Assembly: GCF_950295315.1 (NCBI RefSeq) | Contig: NC_080176.1 | Span: 32,453,006-32,517,005, forward strand | Direction: 5' to 3' | Length of the DNA: 64,000 nt | Source of the DNA: Erinaceus europaeus | Taxonomy: Eukaryota; Chordata; Mammalia; Eulipotyphla; Erinaceidae | In this document: piece by piece, positions 42,097-53,456 of the stretch | Layout of the letters: each line of letters opens with the position of its first letter | Position numbering within the stretch: the first letter of the stretch is position 1 | Translations under genes and position numbers: made by a program | Notes under the pieces: model-generated | Database searches by the model: none | What the model saw: only the letters and a program-made list of their open reading frames with translations | Told to the model about the DNA's origin: nothing

Positions 42097-42835
42097 GTAG
42101 ATTCCTTCTCTATCTACTCTATCTGCTGGGAAAAAATTAACCTGGAGCAATGAAGCACTTAACAATGACAAAAAAAAAAAAAAAGAGCAAACAAACAAAA
42201 ACTTCTGAGAGACAAGTGCTATATCCATATATCCATGACTGCATAACTTGATTTACAGGAGCCCAGGCTCCAGCTCAGAATCTTTGACTGTGACCTTGAA
42301 CCTTATCCCTCTGGCTTTCTCCCCCTGACACCTCTATCCTTCTTCCTACTCCCTCCTTGCCCTTTCCTGCACCCTTACTTGATTCACCACCTTTCGCCCA
42401 CTAAGACATTTCAGCCACACGAGCTGCAAATGTGAGAATGACAGGTGCATTGGGGTCAGTACCAGCAGAGCTGCTGTTCTGCCAGAATGTCCCCCTCGCA
42501 ACATCTGCTTGGTGGTCAGTGCCTCCGCTTCTGCTGTCAGGTATCTTGATAGCTTCCTGCAGGGCTAGAAGACACGCATTTGTTAGCCTTTGGGACCCTC
42601 ATACAAGCTCTATTTATAGAACATTTTCATGCCACCTGGCACTTAATAGCATGCTATTTTGTGAGCATACATAAGCACTGCATATGTGTACAGAATCCAT
42701 GCTGTCTTTGACCTTGGGCAATTGAGGCTCTGAATACCAAGATCCCCAGCCTGCTAGAGAGGTGTGAACTCACCCAGTGCTTTTCTCTAGAGATTTCATC
42801 CCTGGCTATTGTCTGTATGTAAAAGAAAACTCTAA
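42097..42835. other. Unassigned intronic DNA with an A-run
   Basis: A-run at 42170-42184. Otherwise nothing recognised. Confidence 0.5.
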
Positions 42836-43026
42836 AGGGGCCAGGTGGTGATGCATAGAGAATGCTACCATGTGCAAGGACTCAGGTTCAAGTACCAGAC
42901 CCCACCTGCAGGAGGGAAGGTTCAGTGCTGCAAGTGTCTCTCTATTTCTTTCCTTTTCTATCTCCCCCTTCTATTATTTCAATTTCTCTTAGTCTCTATC
43001 CAAAATAAATAATGGTAATAAAAGAG
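42836..43026 (+). mobile_element. SINE family A
   Basis: 'ggggccaggtggtgatgcat', 'gactcaggttcaagtacc' and a 'ccaaaataaataatgg' tail. Confidence 0.9.
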
Positions 43027-43884
43027 TGAAAACTTGGGAAGTGACCAGGAGCCAATGTGGCACCCTGTTTTTCCTGTGGCTTCATGTTTCCTGTGCTCTG
43101 TGTTGCTCTCCCAGTCTGAATGAATGTGATTTCCCATTCTGTGAGGAGGAAGTCGGCCAGCTTCTGAGTTTTCAGAATCAATATCATAGTAAATAAGAAA
43201 CATAATGAAAGAAAAACACAACCTAGCCTGCAGACAAATCTTATCGTTTAAATTCACATGTTATTATTAGCAGCTGCTGCAAATGCCAGACTTTCAACTG
43301 CCTTTTGATGGGGGTCAAGATTGGGGAATGATGTTTTAATTTGGGGTAAATTTACAGGCACCACCTATAGGCATTTTGTTGTTTCTCAACTGGTTGATTG
43401 GTTGCTTGGGGGTGACTTTTGAAAGGTGAAATTCAAATGGAGGGAGCGGTGAAGAATTTCTTAACAAAGGAATTGAAAGCAGAGACTGGCTTGCTTTTCA
43501 AAGCACCTCTTATGAATGTTCAGCTCTGTGTGATATATTTAGTTTAATGCTCTGGTGTTTTGTACTTCCCATCTCTTCCTTGGAATTTTTTTTTTTTTTT
43601 TTTTTTTTTTTTGGTCTTTTGCTTTCTTTTGTCCTTGCTTTGATCTCAGCATGGAACTACCTGTAAAGTGCTTTCACACACAGAAAAAAACATCCTTTTT
43701 TCATGTGCCCCCCCACCACATTCTTTCTAAAGTTTCTTGCTCTCACCTCTTCCTTTACTCCCATAGAAAGAGAATGCAGTTTTCAAGTCCACAAAACTGA
43801 GCGGGGCACATACATCACAGCTGTCCTTCATGCTATTTCATCCTGTGTTTTCACATGCTCATTCCTCTCTCCATTTGTATTCCT
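43027..43884. other. Unassigned intronic DNA with a long T-run
   Basis: The T-run at 43587-43612 may be a leftover poly-A tail on the minus strand. No exon or named repeat. Confidence 0.5.
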
Positions 43885-43885
43885 T

Positions 43886-44020
43886 TTTATATATTTATTT
43901 ATTGATTGATTTATGATAGAGATAAAGAGTAATTGAGAGGCAAGTGGGAGACACAGAGACAGAAGAGATTGGCAGCACTGCTTGTGAAGCCTCCCCCTTA
44001 CAGGTGGAGACCAGGGTCAG
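43886..44020 (-). mobile_element. SINE family A, partial
   Basis: 'tatttatttattgattgat', 'gcagcactgcttgtgaagcc' and 'ttacaggtggagaccagg'. The head is missing. Confidence 0.8.
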
Positions 44021-44620
44021 TTCATGTAATTTGAGCCTAGTATTTCTAAAATGGACAGGCCATGTGATGGAGGGATGTCACTGGCTGTTAGTTTGCTGCT
44101 GTCCCTTCAGAGTCTGGTGGTGCTGTCTGGGGGAGTTCTGAGCCCAACCAAGTCTCCTGGCTGCCCTAGCCCTTTTGAGCTGCTTCATTAGCCAGTGAAC
44201 TTCTTTTCTGCAAATGACTTTTAACTCTCAGCGGAAAGAGGGCTGGAAAGATGACCTGTGTTGAGCCCAGAGCAGAAGTAGGGAGGCGTCAGAGCTGCCA
44301 GAGATCCAGTTCCATGAGCTGCCCAACAACTTCAGCTTTCAGAACATCACATCCACTGGAATCATTGGCAAAATGGCCTGACTTTGTCAACTTTAGAAAA
44401 AGTAGTCAGCTGTTCTGTACTGGCTTGCTTGAGGGATTTTTCCCTTACCATGAGAAAGAATTCACAGGATACACTTGAAGATTTTTAGTGAAGAATATAG
44501 ACTGACTTAGCATATACTTAGAAGAAGGCACACACCATGAGGCAGAGTATGGGCTTGATCTGGAGAAATGAGGCAAACATCTGACTTCAATTCCCAGGCC
44601 AATTAGAAAAATGTTTACTT
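44021..44620. other. Unassigned intronic DNA
   Basis: No recognised feature. Confidence 0.5.
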
Positions 44621-44621
44621 G

Positions 44622-44888
44622 TTGTTTATCTCCAGGGTTATTGCTGGGGCTCAGTGCCTGCATTATGAATTATCATTCCTGGTGGCCATTGCCCACCCCT
44701 CCCTTATTTTCTTTCTACTTTATTTGATAGGACAGAGAAAAATTGAGAGACATGGGGAGGAAGAGAGGGAGAGAGATCATTGCAGATCTGCTTCAGGAAG
44801 CTTCCCCCTGCAGGTGGGGAGCAGGGGCTCAAACCTTGCACATGGTAGTGCATGCACTCAAGTTGAGTGTGCCTCTGCATGCTCCCTA
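44622..44888 (-). mobile_element. SINE family A with 3' module
   Basis: 'ctccagggttattgctgggg', 'tttatttgataggacagag' and 'ctcaagttgagtgtgcctc', in reverse order. Confidence 0.88.
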
Positions 44889-44907
44889 AAAATACACATT
44901 TTTCCAT

Positions 44908-45111
44908 GGGGCCAGGTGGTGGCACACCTGGTTAAGTTCTCACATTACAATGTGCAAGGACCCAGGTTCAAACCCCTGGCCCCCAAGTGCAGTGGGAAAG
45001 CTTCATGAGTGATAAAGCAAATCTGCAGGTGTCTCTCTGTGTCTCTCTCTGTCCCCCACCCCTCTCAATTTCTCCCCCCCAATAATAAATAAAAACATTT
45101 TTTTAAAAAGA
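44908..45111 (+). mobile_element. SINE family A
   Basis: Well preserved: 'ggggccaggtggtggcacacc', 'cccaggttcaaacccctgg' and an 'aataataaataaaaac' tail. Confidence 0.93.
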
Positions 45112-45412
45112 CAGATGCACTCCAGAGAATGTGCAAAGTCAAATCCTCCCCAGCACCACGCTCCAGGCTCTCAGGCAGTCAGCTTTAGGATAGATTCCGA
45201 GGGAACTGAAGCAGACTTAGTGCCACCAGTCCAAATGGCACAGTGGATACAGAGAAATCAGTTCTGAGACAGACAGTAGAGGGAAGATATAAAAGACAGC
45301 TGAAAACTGTTCCTCTAATCTGATAGAGAAAAAAAAATGTAGGTGGAGTTAAGACTTAGAAAGGAAGTGAAGGCAGGAATGTAGAAAAATGAGCAAAATA
45401 TATATAGGTATA
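45112..45412. other. Unassigned intronic DNA
   Basis: No recognised feature. Confidence 0.5.
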
Positions 45413-45912
45413 GTTGGAAAAAAGGACTAGAAAGCTGCATCAGGGAAGAGAATAGATCCCAATTATGGGAAAATATATAAATATTATTAACTGTAAACCC
45501 CATCAATTTGACCTGAGGCCCATATTCAGCACAGGAGCCTATGTAACTTCTCCATCCCTGTAGCTCTGATCTGGCATTCTGTGGTCATGGATAGGAACAT
45601 TTTTCCCTGGGCAGACGACCCTACCACGGTGTTCTGGAGCCCCATCTCCCCAGGCCTCTACCCCACTAGGGAATGAGAGAGACAGGCTGGGAATGTGGAT
45701 CGACCTGTCAACACCCATGTTCAGCAGGGAAGCAATTACAGAAGCCAGACCGTCCACCTTCTGCACCCATAATGACCTTGGGTTCATACTCCCAGAGGGA
45801 TAAAGAATAGGAAAGCTATTAAGGGAGGGGATGGGATACGGAGTTCTGGTGGTGGGAATTATATGGAATTGTACCCCTCTTATCTTATGGTCTTGTCAAT
45901 ACTTCCATTTTA

Positions 45913-45947
<35 letters not shown>

Positions 45948-45958
45948 AATAATAAAAA
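45413..45958 (+). mobile_element. L1 3' end with 5' inversion (second twin-priming structure)
   Basis: The + strand 3' part runs from 'ccctgggcagacgaccc' (about 45606) to an (AAAT)n tail at 45907-45950. The preceding 45413-45605 is an upstream piece in reverse ('aaaaaaggactagaaagctgc' to 'ctgtggtcatggataggaac'). About 270 bp of the element between the two pieces is missing. Confidence 0.88.
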
Positions 45959-46009
45959 ATAATATATATATATATATAACACATATAGACATAGCCCATA
46001 TCTATGACT

Positions 46010-46165
46010 TTAGGAGATCTACTATAGTTTTCAATGGAAGGAATAGGGTCACAAAACTTTGGAGGTGGGAACATTGTGAAATTATACCCTTTTTATCCTG
46101 TAATTTTGTAATTTAGTATTAAATAAATCTCTTAAAAATTACAAAAAATAAAAAATATATAGCTG
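46010..46165 (+). mobile_element. Older L1-like 3' end
   Basis: 'ggaggtgggaacattgtgaaattatacc', then 'tatcctgtaattttgtaattt' and an A-rich end. This is a diverged relative of the L1 terminus. Confidence 0.55.
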
Positions 46166-46212
46166 CAGGAAAATACTCCTTTAAGTTATACCACCAAATC
46201 ATACCTCTTTCT

Positions 46213-46418
46213 TTCCTTTTTTTTCCTATTTTGTTCAATAGGACAGAGAGAAATTGAGAGAGGGAGACAGAGAAGGAGAGAGAAACAGAGACACCTGAAG
46301 ACCTGCTTCACTGCTTGTGAAGTATCCCTACTGCAGGTGGAGAGCCAGGGGCTTGAACCAGGATCCTTGAGCTTAGTACTATGTGCACTTAACCAGGCAG
46401 GCTACTGCCCTGCTCCCT
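46213..46418 (-). mobile_element. SINE family A/B
   Basis: 'gttcaataggacagagag', 'cctgaagacctgcttcactgc' and 'ccaggcaggctactgccc', in reverse order. Confidence 0.87.
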
Positions 46419-46454
46419 CCTGCCCTTCATTACACACAGCTTTTGCTACAGCTA

Positions 46455-46456
<2 letters not shown>

Positions 46457-46506
<50 letters not shown>
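46457..46506 (+). repeat. (TA)n microsatellite
   Basis: About 24 AT units. A second short AT run lies at 46576-46594. Confidence 0.97.
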
Positions 46507-46508
<2 letters not shown>

Positions 46509-46550
46509 TTGTTTTGAAAGTCATGACTCATTTTTGCATAGAAAAACATG

Positions 46551-46568
46551 GAAAAGTCATGACTTTTC
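46551..46568. repeat. 18-bp perfect palindrome
   Basis: The sequence gaaaagtcatgacttttc is its own reverse complement. 'agtcatgact' also occurs at 46518-46527 as part of 'tcatgactca'. It lies between two AT arrays. Confidence 0.9.
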
Positions 46569-46832
46569 TAAGAACTATATATATATATATATATGAATGA
46601 TTACATCATATACTGTGATTATATATTAATATGTATAAGACACATACATATGGAGAGAGAGATAAAATACATATATTGTGTAGGGAAGGCACAGTCCTCA
46701 ATTTCCCACTGCTGATCTACTTAATCCCAAGGAGTGTGCAGAACCTCTAAATTCACTTTGAAAGGCACAGAAAGTCCTCCAAGGTGATGAGGTACCCATT
46801 GCTGTTAGCGCCTGTGTTTGAAATAAATATTT

Positions 46833-47118
46833 AAAAAAATATTTATTTTTTTATTCCCTTTTGTTGCCCTTGTTTTTATTGTTGTTGTAGATATTGTTGT
46901 TATTGATGTCGTTGTTGTTGGATAGGACAGAGAGAAATGGAGAGAGGAGGGGAAGACAAAGAGGGGGAGAGAAAGATAGATACCTGCAGACCTGCTTCAC
47001 CACCTGTGAAGTGACTCCCCTGCAGGTGGGGAGCAGGGGGTTTGAATTGGGATCCTTACGCTGGTCCTTGTGTTTTGCGCCACTTGCGCTTAACCCGCTG
47101 CTCTACCATCTGACTCCC
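46833..47118 (-). mobile_element. SINE family B with TSD
   Basis: Full reverse copy ('cccttttgttgcccttg' to 'gctgctctaccatctgactccc'). The flanks gaaataaatattt (46820-46832) and gaaataagtattt (47119-47131) differ at one base. Confidence 0.94.
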
Positions 47119-47131
47119 GAAATAAGTATTT

Positions 47132-47565
47132 TTAAAGAAAGAAAAAAGATACATGTCAGAGTACAGACATGAGAAAAATCACTGCCCATGGAGGAGAAAA
47201 TATGTTTAGTCTTTGGGATATTTCTCCGTCAAGAAAGGGTTGACAAGCAGAGTAGGTCTTCACTGAGGTCAAGGACCTCCATGTTTACAAAGTATTTTAG
47301 TGCCCCTCCCACACACAAAGACACACTGTAGGGGATTGGCCAATTCCTATTTGGGCAGGCTAGCTCAGTCCTTATGATTCACAGAGGTCCACTATGGACA
47401 CTGCCTGAATTCACAGGCCACCAGTAAGTGGCTTTATGTTAGGTATCTGTTATCTTGTCTTTTTGGTGAATCATTGTTCATGGGCTCCATCATTTTAGAT
47501 ACTGTCAAATGGTCTCTGCCTTCTTAGTTTCTGACTCCATGGATACCTAACCTAGAAGTTCTTAT
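47132..47565. other. Unassigned intronic DNA
   Basis: No recognised feature. Confidence 0.5.
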
Positions 47566-47566
47566 T

Positions 47567-47731
47567 CTTTTTAATATTTATTTTATTTTAATGAGAGAAA
47601 TAAAAGAGAGACAAAGCCCAGAGCACTGCTCAGCTCAGGCTTACACTAGTGTTGGAGACTGAACCTGGGATCTTGGAGCCTCTGGCATGAAAATCTTTTG
47701 CAAAGCCATTATGCTTTCTCCTGGCCCCAAC
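47567..47731 (-). mobile_element. SINE family C
   Basis: 'agagcactgctcagctcagg', 'gagactgaacctgggatcttgg' and 'aagccattatgctttctcctgg'. Confidence 0.87.
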
Positions 47732-48000
47732 CTAATAATTCTATGAAGGAAAATTAGTTTATCTGGAAAGAGAAACAAATTGCAGCTTAGGATGTGATGG
47801 TTCATAGACAAATTTAGAGTTCTTCAAGCAGGGCTTGATTTCAGGTTGGAAGGGGAGAGACTAGAAGGGACTATTCTATTGGACTATTCTATTAGTAGAT
47901 GAAAGTCCACTGGAGAAGACTGATAGCCTAGGGTGGTAAAGGTTTTTTATTGGACAAGGCTGTGATAGTACTCATCGGTGCAGCTGTTCTAGACTTAATA
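47732..48000. other. Unassigned intronic DNA
   Basis: Contains a short tandem 'actattctattgg' duplication at about 47870-47895. Otherwise nothing recognised. Confidence 0.5.
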
Positions 48001-48013
48001 AGTCTTCTTTTTA

Positions 48014-48200
48014 AAAATTTCTTTATTGGGGGTTTAATGTTTTACAGTTGACAGTAAATACAGTAGTTTGTACATATATAATGTCCCAGTTTTCCACATA
48101 ACAATACAACCCCCTACTAGATCCTCTGCTCATGTTCTAGCACCTGAACTCTACCCCTCACCCACCCCAGAGTCTTTTACTTTGGTGCAATACACAGATT
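48014..48200 (-). mobile_element. Short 3' end of a different L1 subfamily, with TSD
   Basis: 'tttctttattgggggtttaat', 'agtaaatacagtagtttgtac' and 'agtcttttactttggtgcaat' on the minus strand. The 13-bp repeats agtcttcttttta at 48001-48013 and 48201-48213 flank it. The end sequence differs from the dominant L1 type here. Confidence 0.9.
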
Positions 48201-48516
48201 AGTCTTCTTTTTAGTGAGTAGAGTAGACTTCTCCTTCTAGTCCAGAGTTCCTCCCTCGTGTAGGCCCTGCAATATAGGAGAATGCAAAAGAAGATGGGTG
48301 CCTGCAAATGAAGGTGAGTGATGTTGCTTCGAGCTCTCTTTATAAGAAGTTTCAACTATAACAGTAGTTGAGGTTTTCTTTATTCCTTAACACAAAGAGA
48401 AACAGTGGTACATAACTGAATCAATAGTGTGACTTAACCTCTCTGTAGATCAGCTTCTTTATCCATAAAGTGGAAGTAGTAATACTCACTTCAGAGTTAT
48501 TAGAATGGTTAAAAGA

Positions 48517-48853
48517 TTTTTTTTTTGCCTACAGGGTTATTGCTAGGGCTCTATGCCTGCACTATGAACACAATGTTACTGGAGGCTATTTTTTCTCCTT
48601 TTGTTGCCCTTTTTTATCATTGTTTTGGTTATTATTATTCTTGTCATTGTTGTTGGATAGAACAGAGAGAGAAATGGATAGAGGAGGGGAAGACAGAGAG
48701 GGGGAGAGAAAGATAGACACCTGCAGACCTGCTTCACTGCTTGTGAAGCTACGCCCCTGCAGGTGTGGAGCCAGGGCTGGAACCAGGATCCTTGTGCCGC
48801 TCCTTGCACTTCTCACCATGTGTATTTAACCTGATGTGCCATCACCCAGCCCT
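48517..48853 (-). mobile_element. SINE family B with 3' module
   Basis: 'gcctacagggttattgctaggg', 'ccttttgttgcccttttttatc', 'ctgcagacctgcttcactgc' and 'gatgtgccatcacccagcc'. Confidence 0.92.
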
Positions 48854-48950
48854 CTAAAAGTGTTTCTATAGGTGAAACAGACCCAGTACTTAATAAAGCT
48901 TCAATATCTGACACTTAATTGGGTCTTAGTTTATGTTAAAACAAAAATGG

Positions 48951-49073
48951 TGCCCCTACCTGCAGGGCAAAAGCTTCTTGAGTGGTAAAGCAGTGCTGCA
49001 GGTATCTCTCTTTCTCTCTCCCTATCTTCCCCTCTTCTCTCAATTTCTCTTTCCTATAAAAATTAAAAAGAAG
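48951..49073 (+). mobile_element. SINE family A, 5'-truncated
   Basis: 'cctacctgcagggcaaaagc', 'gtggtaaagcagtgctgcagg' and a CT-rich end. Confidence 0.82.
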
Positions 49074-49074
49074 A

Positions 49075-49318
49075 GGGTTGGGCAGTGGTGCAGCTGGTTA
49101 AGCGCACATGGTGCGAAGGACAAGGACCGGTATAAAGATCAACCTGCAGGGGTTGTCAGTTCACAAATGGCGAAGCAGGTCTGCAGGTGTCTCTCTTTAT
49201 CTTCCCATCTCTGTCTTCCTCTCCTCTCTCCATTTCTCTCTGTCCTATCCAACAGCAGTGATGGCAGTAACAACAACAACAGTGATAAGCAACAAGGGCA
49301 ACAAAAGGGAAAAAATAT
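49075..49318 (+). mobile_element. SINE family B with internal deletion
   Basis: 'gggcagtggtgcagctggttaag', then 'ataaagatcaacctgcagggg'. The B box itself is lost, and the rest to the AAC tail is normal. Confidence 0.9.
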
Positions 49319-49744
49319 CCTGAAGTTTTTCATAGTTGACTGTCAGTGTGGTCAGCAATTTAGGGATATAAAAATTTCATCATGGATGAAGGCAGTCATA
49401 GTATTTGAGTTCTTTTGGAAGTAGTGGTTGCCACCAAGAAAGGGAACATCCATGGAATCAGCATCACCAGGATCTAGTTGCTGTGGCACTGAGGAAGCTT
49501 ATTTCTTGAGATCTTGTAAGATCTTCTAGGGGTCCTTAACAGGTGTCTACATGCAATTTGTAAGATTCACAAATGATTTGCATTTTAATCTTATATTTAA
49601 AAGAAGTCTCCAATTTTTGTTAATTTAATATCTTGAGAAATCCAAACTAATCTCTGGAATCCACTATCTCCATTTGACAGAGAAGAAACTAGGATTTCCC
49701 CCATTCTTAAAAATAAAAAAGAAAGAAGAGAAGAGAAAGCAAAA
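49319..49744. other. Unassigned intronic DNA
   Basis: No recognised feature. Confidence 0.5.
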
Positions 49745-49747
49745 GCA

Positions 49748-49910
49748 CAGCTGAGGGAGATAGCTTAATGGTTTTGCAAAAAGACTTTCATGCCTGAGGC
49801 TCTGTAGTCCCAAGTTTATTCCCCAGCAAAACCATGGTCCAGAGCTGAGCAGAACTCTGGCATCTGTCTGCATATCTATCATTTAAATTAAATCAATTAA
49901 TTTTAATTAA
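49748..49910 (+). mobile_element. SINE family C
   Basis: 'gagatagcttaatggttttgc', 'gcctgaggctctgtagtcc' and 'ccagagctgagcagaactctgg'. Confidence 0.87.
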
Positions 49911-50019
49911 AACATGTAGGGGTTGCTAGTCAAGTTCAATATTTAGTTGATTGGGGAATACTTGAAAAATCCAATTTTTTTCATATTTTTTTTCTGTTCT
50001 GTGATATAATGGCTGATTT

Positions 50020-50285
50020 TCCCTTTTTTATTTTTCATTTATAATTAATAGTAGGTTACTAGACTGCAAGATTGAAGTGTATACCCATCACCAAAGTACT
50101 GTGTCCCCATCTCCCCACCTCTCAAAGATAACCACTATTGTCTTAGAAATAGTTTACTTGCTTCTTTTGCTTTTTTCAAGTTTATGTGTTTCAGTTCTCT
50201 AGATTCTATATAAGTTGTCTTTCATCTCTTAATTTATTTTACTAAGCATAATCACCTACAGTTCTGTCATGGCTGATTTTCAGCT
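50020..50285 (-). mobile_element. Old L1 3' UTR fragment
   Basis: 'aatagtaggttactagactgc', 'cccatcaccaaagtactgtg' and 'gtgtttcagttctctagattc'. The same series of motifs recurs at 62455-62760, next to ORF2-like sequence. Confidence 0.72.
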
Positions 50286-50552
50286 ACATAAAATACCCCT
50301 TGTTTTAAATATCTCATAACAAAGGCATTGCAGAAACATAGGATGTTGAAGACTGTGTTTCTCCCTGCACTGTTTCAAGGCTCCTCGGTGTGGTGAGAAG
50401 TTAGGTCTACCAGGGATGACAGAAAGGCTGGTGTCAGTGGGGAGACTCTCATGTGAACACCGAGACACTTGAAACCCCTCCACAGAGTCTGGAGGAACTT
50501 CCAGAATAGCAAGACAACTCAACTATCTCTTGGTTAAAATAAGTTAAAAATG

Positions 50553-50756
50553 GGGGCCAGGTGTTGGCTCATCTGGCTGAGTGCACATGTTGTAATGCAC
50601 AAGGATACAGGTTCGAGCCCCCAGTAGCCATCTACAGGGGGAAAGCTTTGCAAGTGGTAAAGCAGTGCTGCAGGTGTCTGTCTCTCTCCCTCCTGTCTCC
50701 CCGTCTCCTCTCAATTTCTAGCTGTCTCTATCCAATAAATAAATAAAAAAATTTAA
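50553..50756 (+). mobile_element. SINE family A, complete, with TSD
   Basis: 'gggccaggtgttggctcatc', B box 'ggttcgagccc', 'agctgtctctatccaataaat'. The 17-bp repeats aaaataagttaaaaatg at 50536-50552 and 50757-50773 are identical. Confidence 0.96.
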
Positions 50757-50779
50757 AAAATAAGTTAAAAATGTCCATC

Positions 50780-50872
50780 TTGGAGGCATTAGACTTGCAA
50801 GCATGAGGCTCTGGGTTAGATTCCTAGCATTACGTATTCAGGGATGGTGATTTACTCCCAGACCCATGATTA

Positions 50873-50903
<31 letters not shown>

Positions 50904-50945
50904 AATAATAGTAATAATAATAGTAATAGTAATAGTAAAAGAAAA
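50780..50945 (+). mobile_element. Other SINE (older) with (AAAT)n tail
   Basis: 'ggaggcattagacttgcaagc', 'gaggctctgggttagattcc', then AAAT at 50874-50904 and AAT/AGT repeats. Confidence 0.65.
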
Positions 50946-51184
50946 CATGAGTTTAAAAAAATGAGTCAAAATGAAGATTAGGTATGCTAACTGGAAAGTC
51001 AGTACATTGTGAAATCAGATCTTTAGGCCAATGGGGTTAAGTTCCCACACAAAATCCACTTCACCACTCTTTCACCACCATCAAAACTGATTACAGACAG
51101 TGAAAGCCTTGTGCTTGAGGGTTCCATTTTTATAGAAATATCCAAAAGAGGCAAATTCATTGAGACAGAAAGCTGATTTTTTTT

Positions 51185-51390
51185 TTTTATTACCAGTGGT
51201 TGAACAGAGGTAGGAAATGAAAAGTGATGGCTTAATGAACTTAGGGCTTAGGATGGAAAGTTCCAGGACAAGATATCAGTGGTTGCCTTACATAATGAAT
51301 ACACAATGATACCACTGAATTGTACAGTTTTTAAATGGTAAGAATGATAAATACTACATGTATTTTGCTGATGAATAAATAGTTCCTGTT
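51185..51390 (+). mobile_element. Ancient L1-type 3' end
   Basis: 'ccagtggttgaacagaggtag', 'gataccactgaattgtacag' and 'ttaaatggtaagaatgataaa' resemble a widespread old mammalian repeat end, probably L1M. Assigned from memory. Confidence 0.5.
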
Positions 51391-51995
51391 TTCAAGAGGA
51401 TAATCTGGCTGGCTGGTCAACCCCAAAGATGCCACTAAATTAGAAATTCTTAGGGGGATCTGAGATCCCATTTTTCACAAGCTCTTAGGTGACTCCCAGT
51501 AGGGACCATGCCGTGGAACATTGGCTTGGAGGCAAGCATTTTTATGTGTGTGGGTTTTTAATTGGAACATGCCATATGTGCTGTTTTCTCATCCCAGCTG
51601 TCACAACCCATGGACTCCCAGCCAGCAGCATGCTCAAGCTGCAAAAGCTACTGGCATGGGAAGTGTTGGTGACTGTGCCTGACAGGGTGGTGGTGACGCT
51701 GGAAAAATCGGAAGTGACACTGATAGAATTGTGGAAGTAGTAAGATCAGTGAGTGAGTTACAGAAGAAGCATAAGATCCTGGTTGAGGACCTGGTTAGTC
51801 TCAGGGCTGTTCAGTACTGGGTGGTTTTGGAAGTGGTATGAGCGACCCTAGCTATATAGATTGAGGTCATCTTCAGGGAGCTCAGTCTTTTGGAAGAGGA
51901 AGGACAGGAAGACCTGGACAAAGGGAAGAGCTGAGATGGACCTTGACAACATTGGGGTTCTGGAATGGCTGCTCAGTGGGGATGAGTGCTCTGTA
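51391..51995. other. Unassigned intronic DNA
   Basis: No recognised repeat. An 83-codon ORF at 51489-51740 has no recognisable relatives. Confidence 0.5.
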
Positions 51996-52001
51996 CACCG
52001 G

Positions 52002-52404
52002 TGTCCTATTCGCCAGACTGGCTTCACAGGCGGGAGACAGAGACTCATGGCTGAGCTGAGAACTCAGTTCAATCTTTATTCATGAGCGGGGATGCGGTTC
52101 AACAAACTAATCTAATCTAATCTAATCACAACACAATTCTGTCCTGCATCTCTCTCCTCCAGTGGAAGAGTCAGGAACCAAGGAAATGCGTACAATAGGG
52201 TGCGGGGAGAAGGATAAAGCAAGAACCAGTGAGGACTAAACCAAATGTCCCAGAGAGGGGGGACCAAACCAATATCCCGGAGGCAGGGGGGTGCCCAGCC
52301 AACAGTGGATGTGCAAACAGAACACATAGCAAGCAACACAATCGAACCCAATGTGATGATAAAAACAGAAGGCTTCACAAGCAGAATTAAGAAGCATACC
52401 AACA
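52002..52404 (-). mobile_element. Solo ERV LTR, 403 bp, 5-6 bp TSD
   Basis: Minus-strand LTR related to 23298-23749: shared rc start tgttggtatgcttctt and shared 'gactcatggctgagctg' region. A polyadenylation signal (rc tttatt) lies at 52075-52080. The flanks caccgg (51996-52001) and taccgg (52405-52410) match at 5 of 6 bases. It carries four copies of taatc near 52109-52128. No internal region. Confidence 0.86.
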
Positions 52405-52410
52405 TACCGG

Positions 52411-52664
52411 GGCTGATTTAGTGCTAGGTTTGGGGGGGATTCTCCGTGTGGCCAACTTCAGTGCATTCACCAGAGCCCCCCCTGAGCTTATTCAAGTCCT
52501 TGGACCACACCTCACCCACAGGTGATTCAAATGAAGGTTAAAATTCCAGAAACACTCATCTAAGTTTAGATACCTCTCTTCATCCCCCTTACATGAAGGC
52601 TGAAATAAAATACTTATGATTACAACTTGAAAATTGTGTGAGGGTTGAGAGAGAGATGACCCAA

Positions 52665-52668
<4 letters not shown>
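52411..52668. other. Unassigned intronic DNA
   Basis: No recognised feature. Confidence 0.5.

Positions 52669-52718
<50 letters not shown>
52669..52718 (+). repeat. (TG)n microsatellite
   Basis: About 24 GT units, the purest dinucleotide run in the window. Confidence 0.98.
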
Positions 52719-52722
<4 letters not shown>

Positions 52723-53175
52723 ATGGTCACTTACAAGTTCACATCTATGTGGCGTGAGACTTACTCACTGTTCTGGGGAATGGGTAAAGTCATACAGAAT
52801 GACACTTGCTTCTGAACAGGACTTACAAACAAGGTCTGGGCCGCTGACTTATTCTCCACTGTCACCGAAAGCAAGGGATCTAGACATGCAGGTTCTCCTA
52901 TGTAGAACATTCCTATGAAGTCTTTCATAGTGGGAGGGTGCCATCAATTGAAGAAGCAACCGTCATTCATTTATAAGGAAAAATGCTGAGTATGTCCATA
53001 CCCAGAAAGCAACCTACCAGATAATATGAAAGAGCACACAAAATCTAAATTCACACTAACAATAAAGGCAAGAGTGCTAAGAGAAACACACAGTCTGTTA
53101 AAAGCAGTTCGTGATAGGTCAGTGCACCATCTGATTGCCAGAGAGAAAAGGAGATGAGTGGTAGATAGAAAGCTT
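52719..53175. other. Unassigned intronic DNA
   Basis: No recognised feature. Confidence 0.5.
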
Positions 53176-53176
53176 A

Positions 53177-53456
53177 CAGCCAAGTCATGATGCACCTGGT
53201 TGAGTGCACATATTTCAGTGCCCAAAGACCCAACTTCGTATCCACAGTCCCCATCTGCAGGAAGAAAGCTTCATGAGCAGTGAGACAGTGCTGCAGGTGT
53301 TTTTCTCTCTTTCTCCCTAACTCCTTCTCCCCCTCCCAATTTCTCTTTGTCCTATCAAAGAAAAGAAAAAAAGAGGGGTGGGAGTTGGTCACTTGAAGCA
53401 GGGATTTGCTGTGCAGGTACTGAGCCCCAGTGATAATCCTGGTGGGGGAAAGGAGG
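53177..53456 (+). mobile_element. SINE family A with 3' module
   Basis: 'gccaagtcatgatgcacctgg', 'gagcagtgagacagtgctgcagg' and 'gagccccagtgataatcctgg'. Confidence 0.9.

Noticed and set aside
52109..52128. Telomere-like tandem (taatc)n
   Set aside because: Only four 5-bp units with the wrong motif, lying within an ERV LTR.
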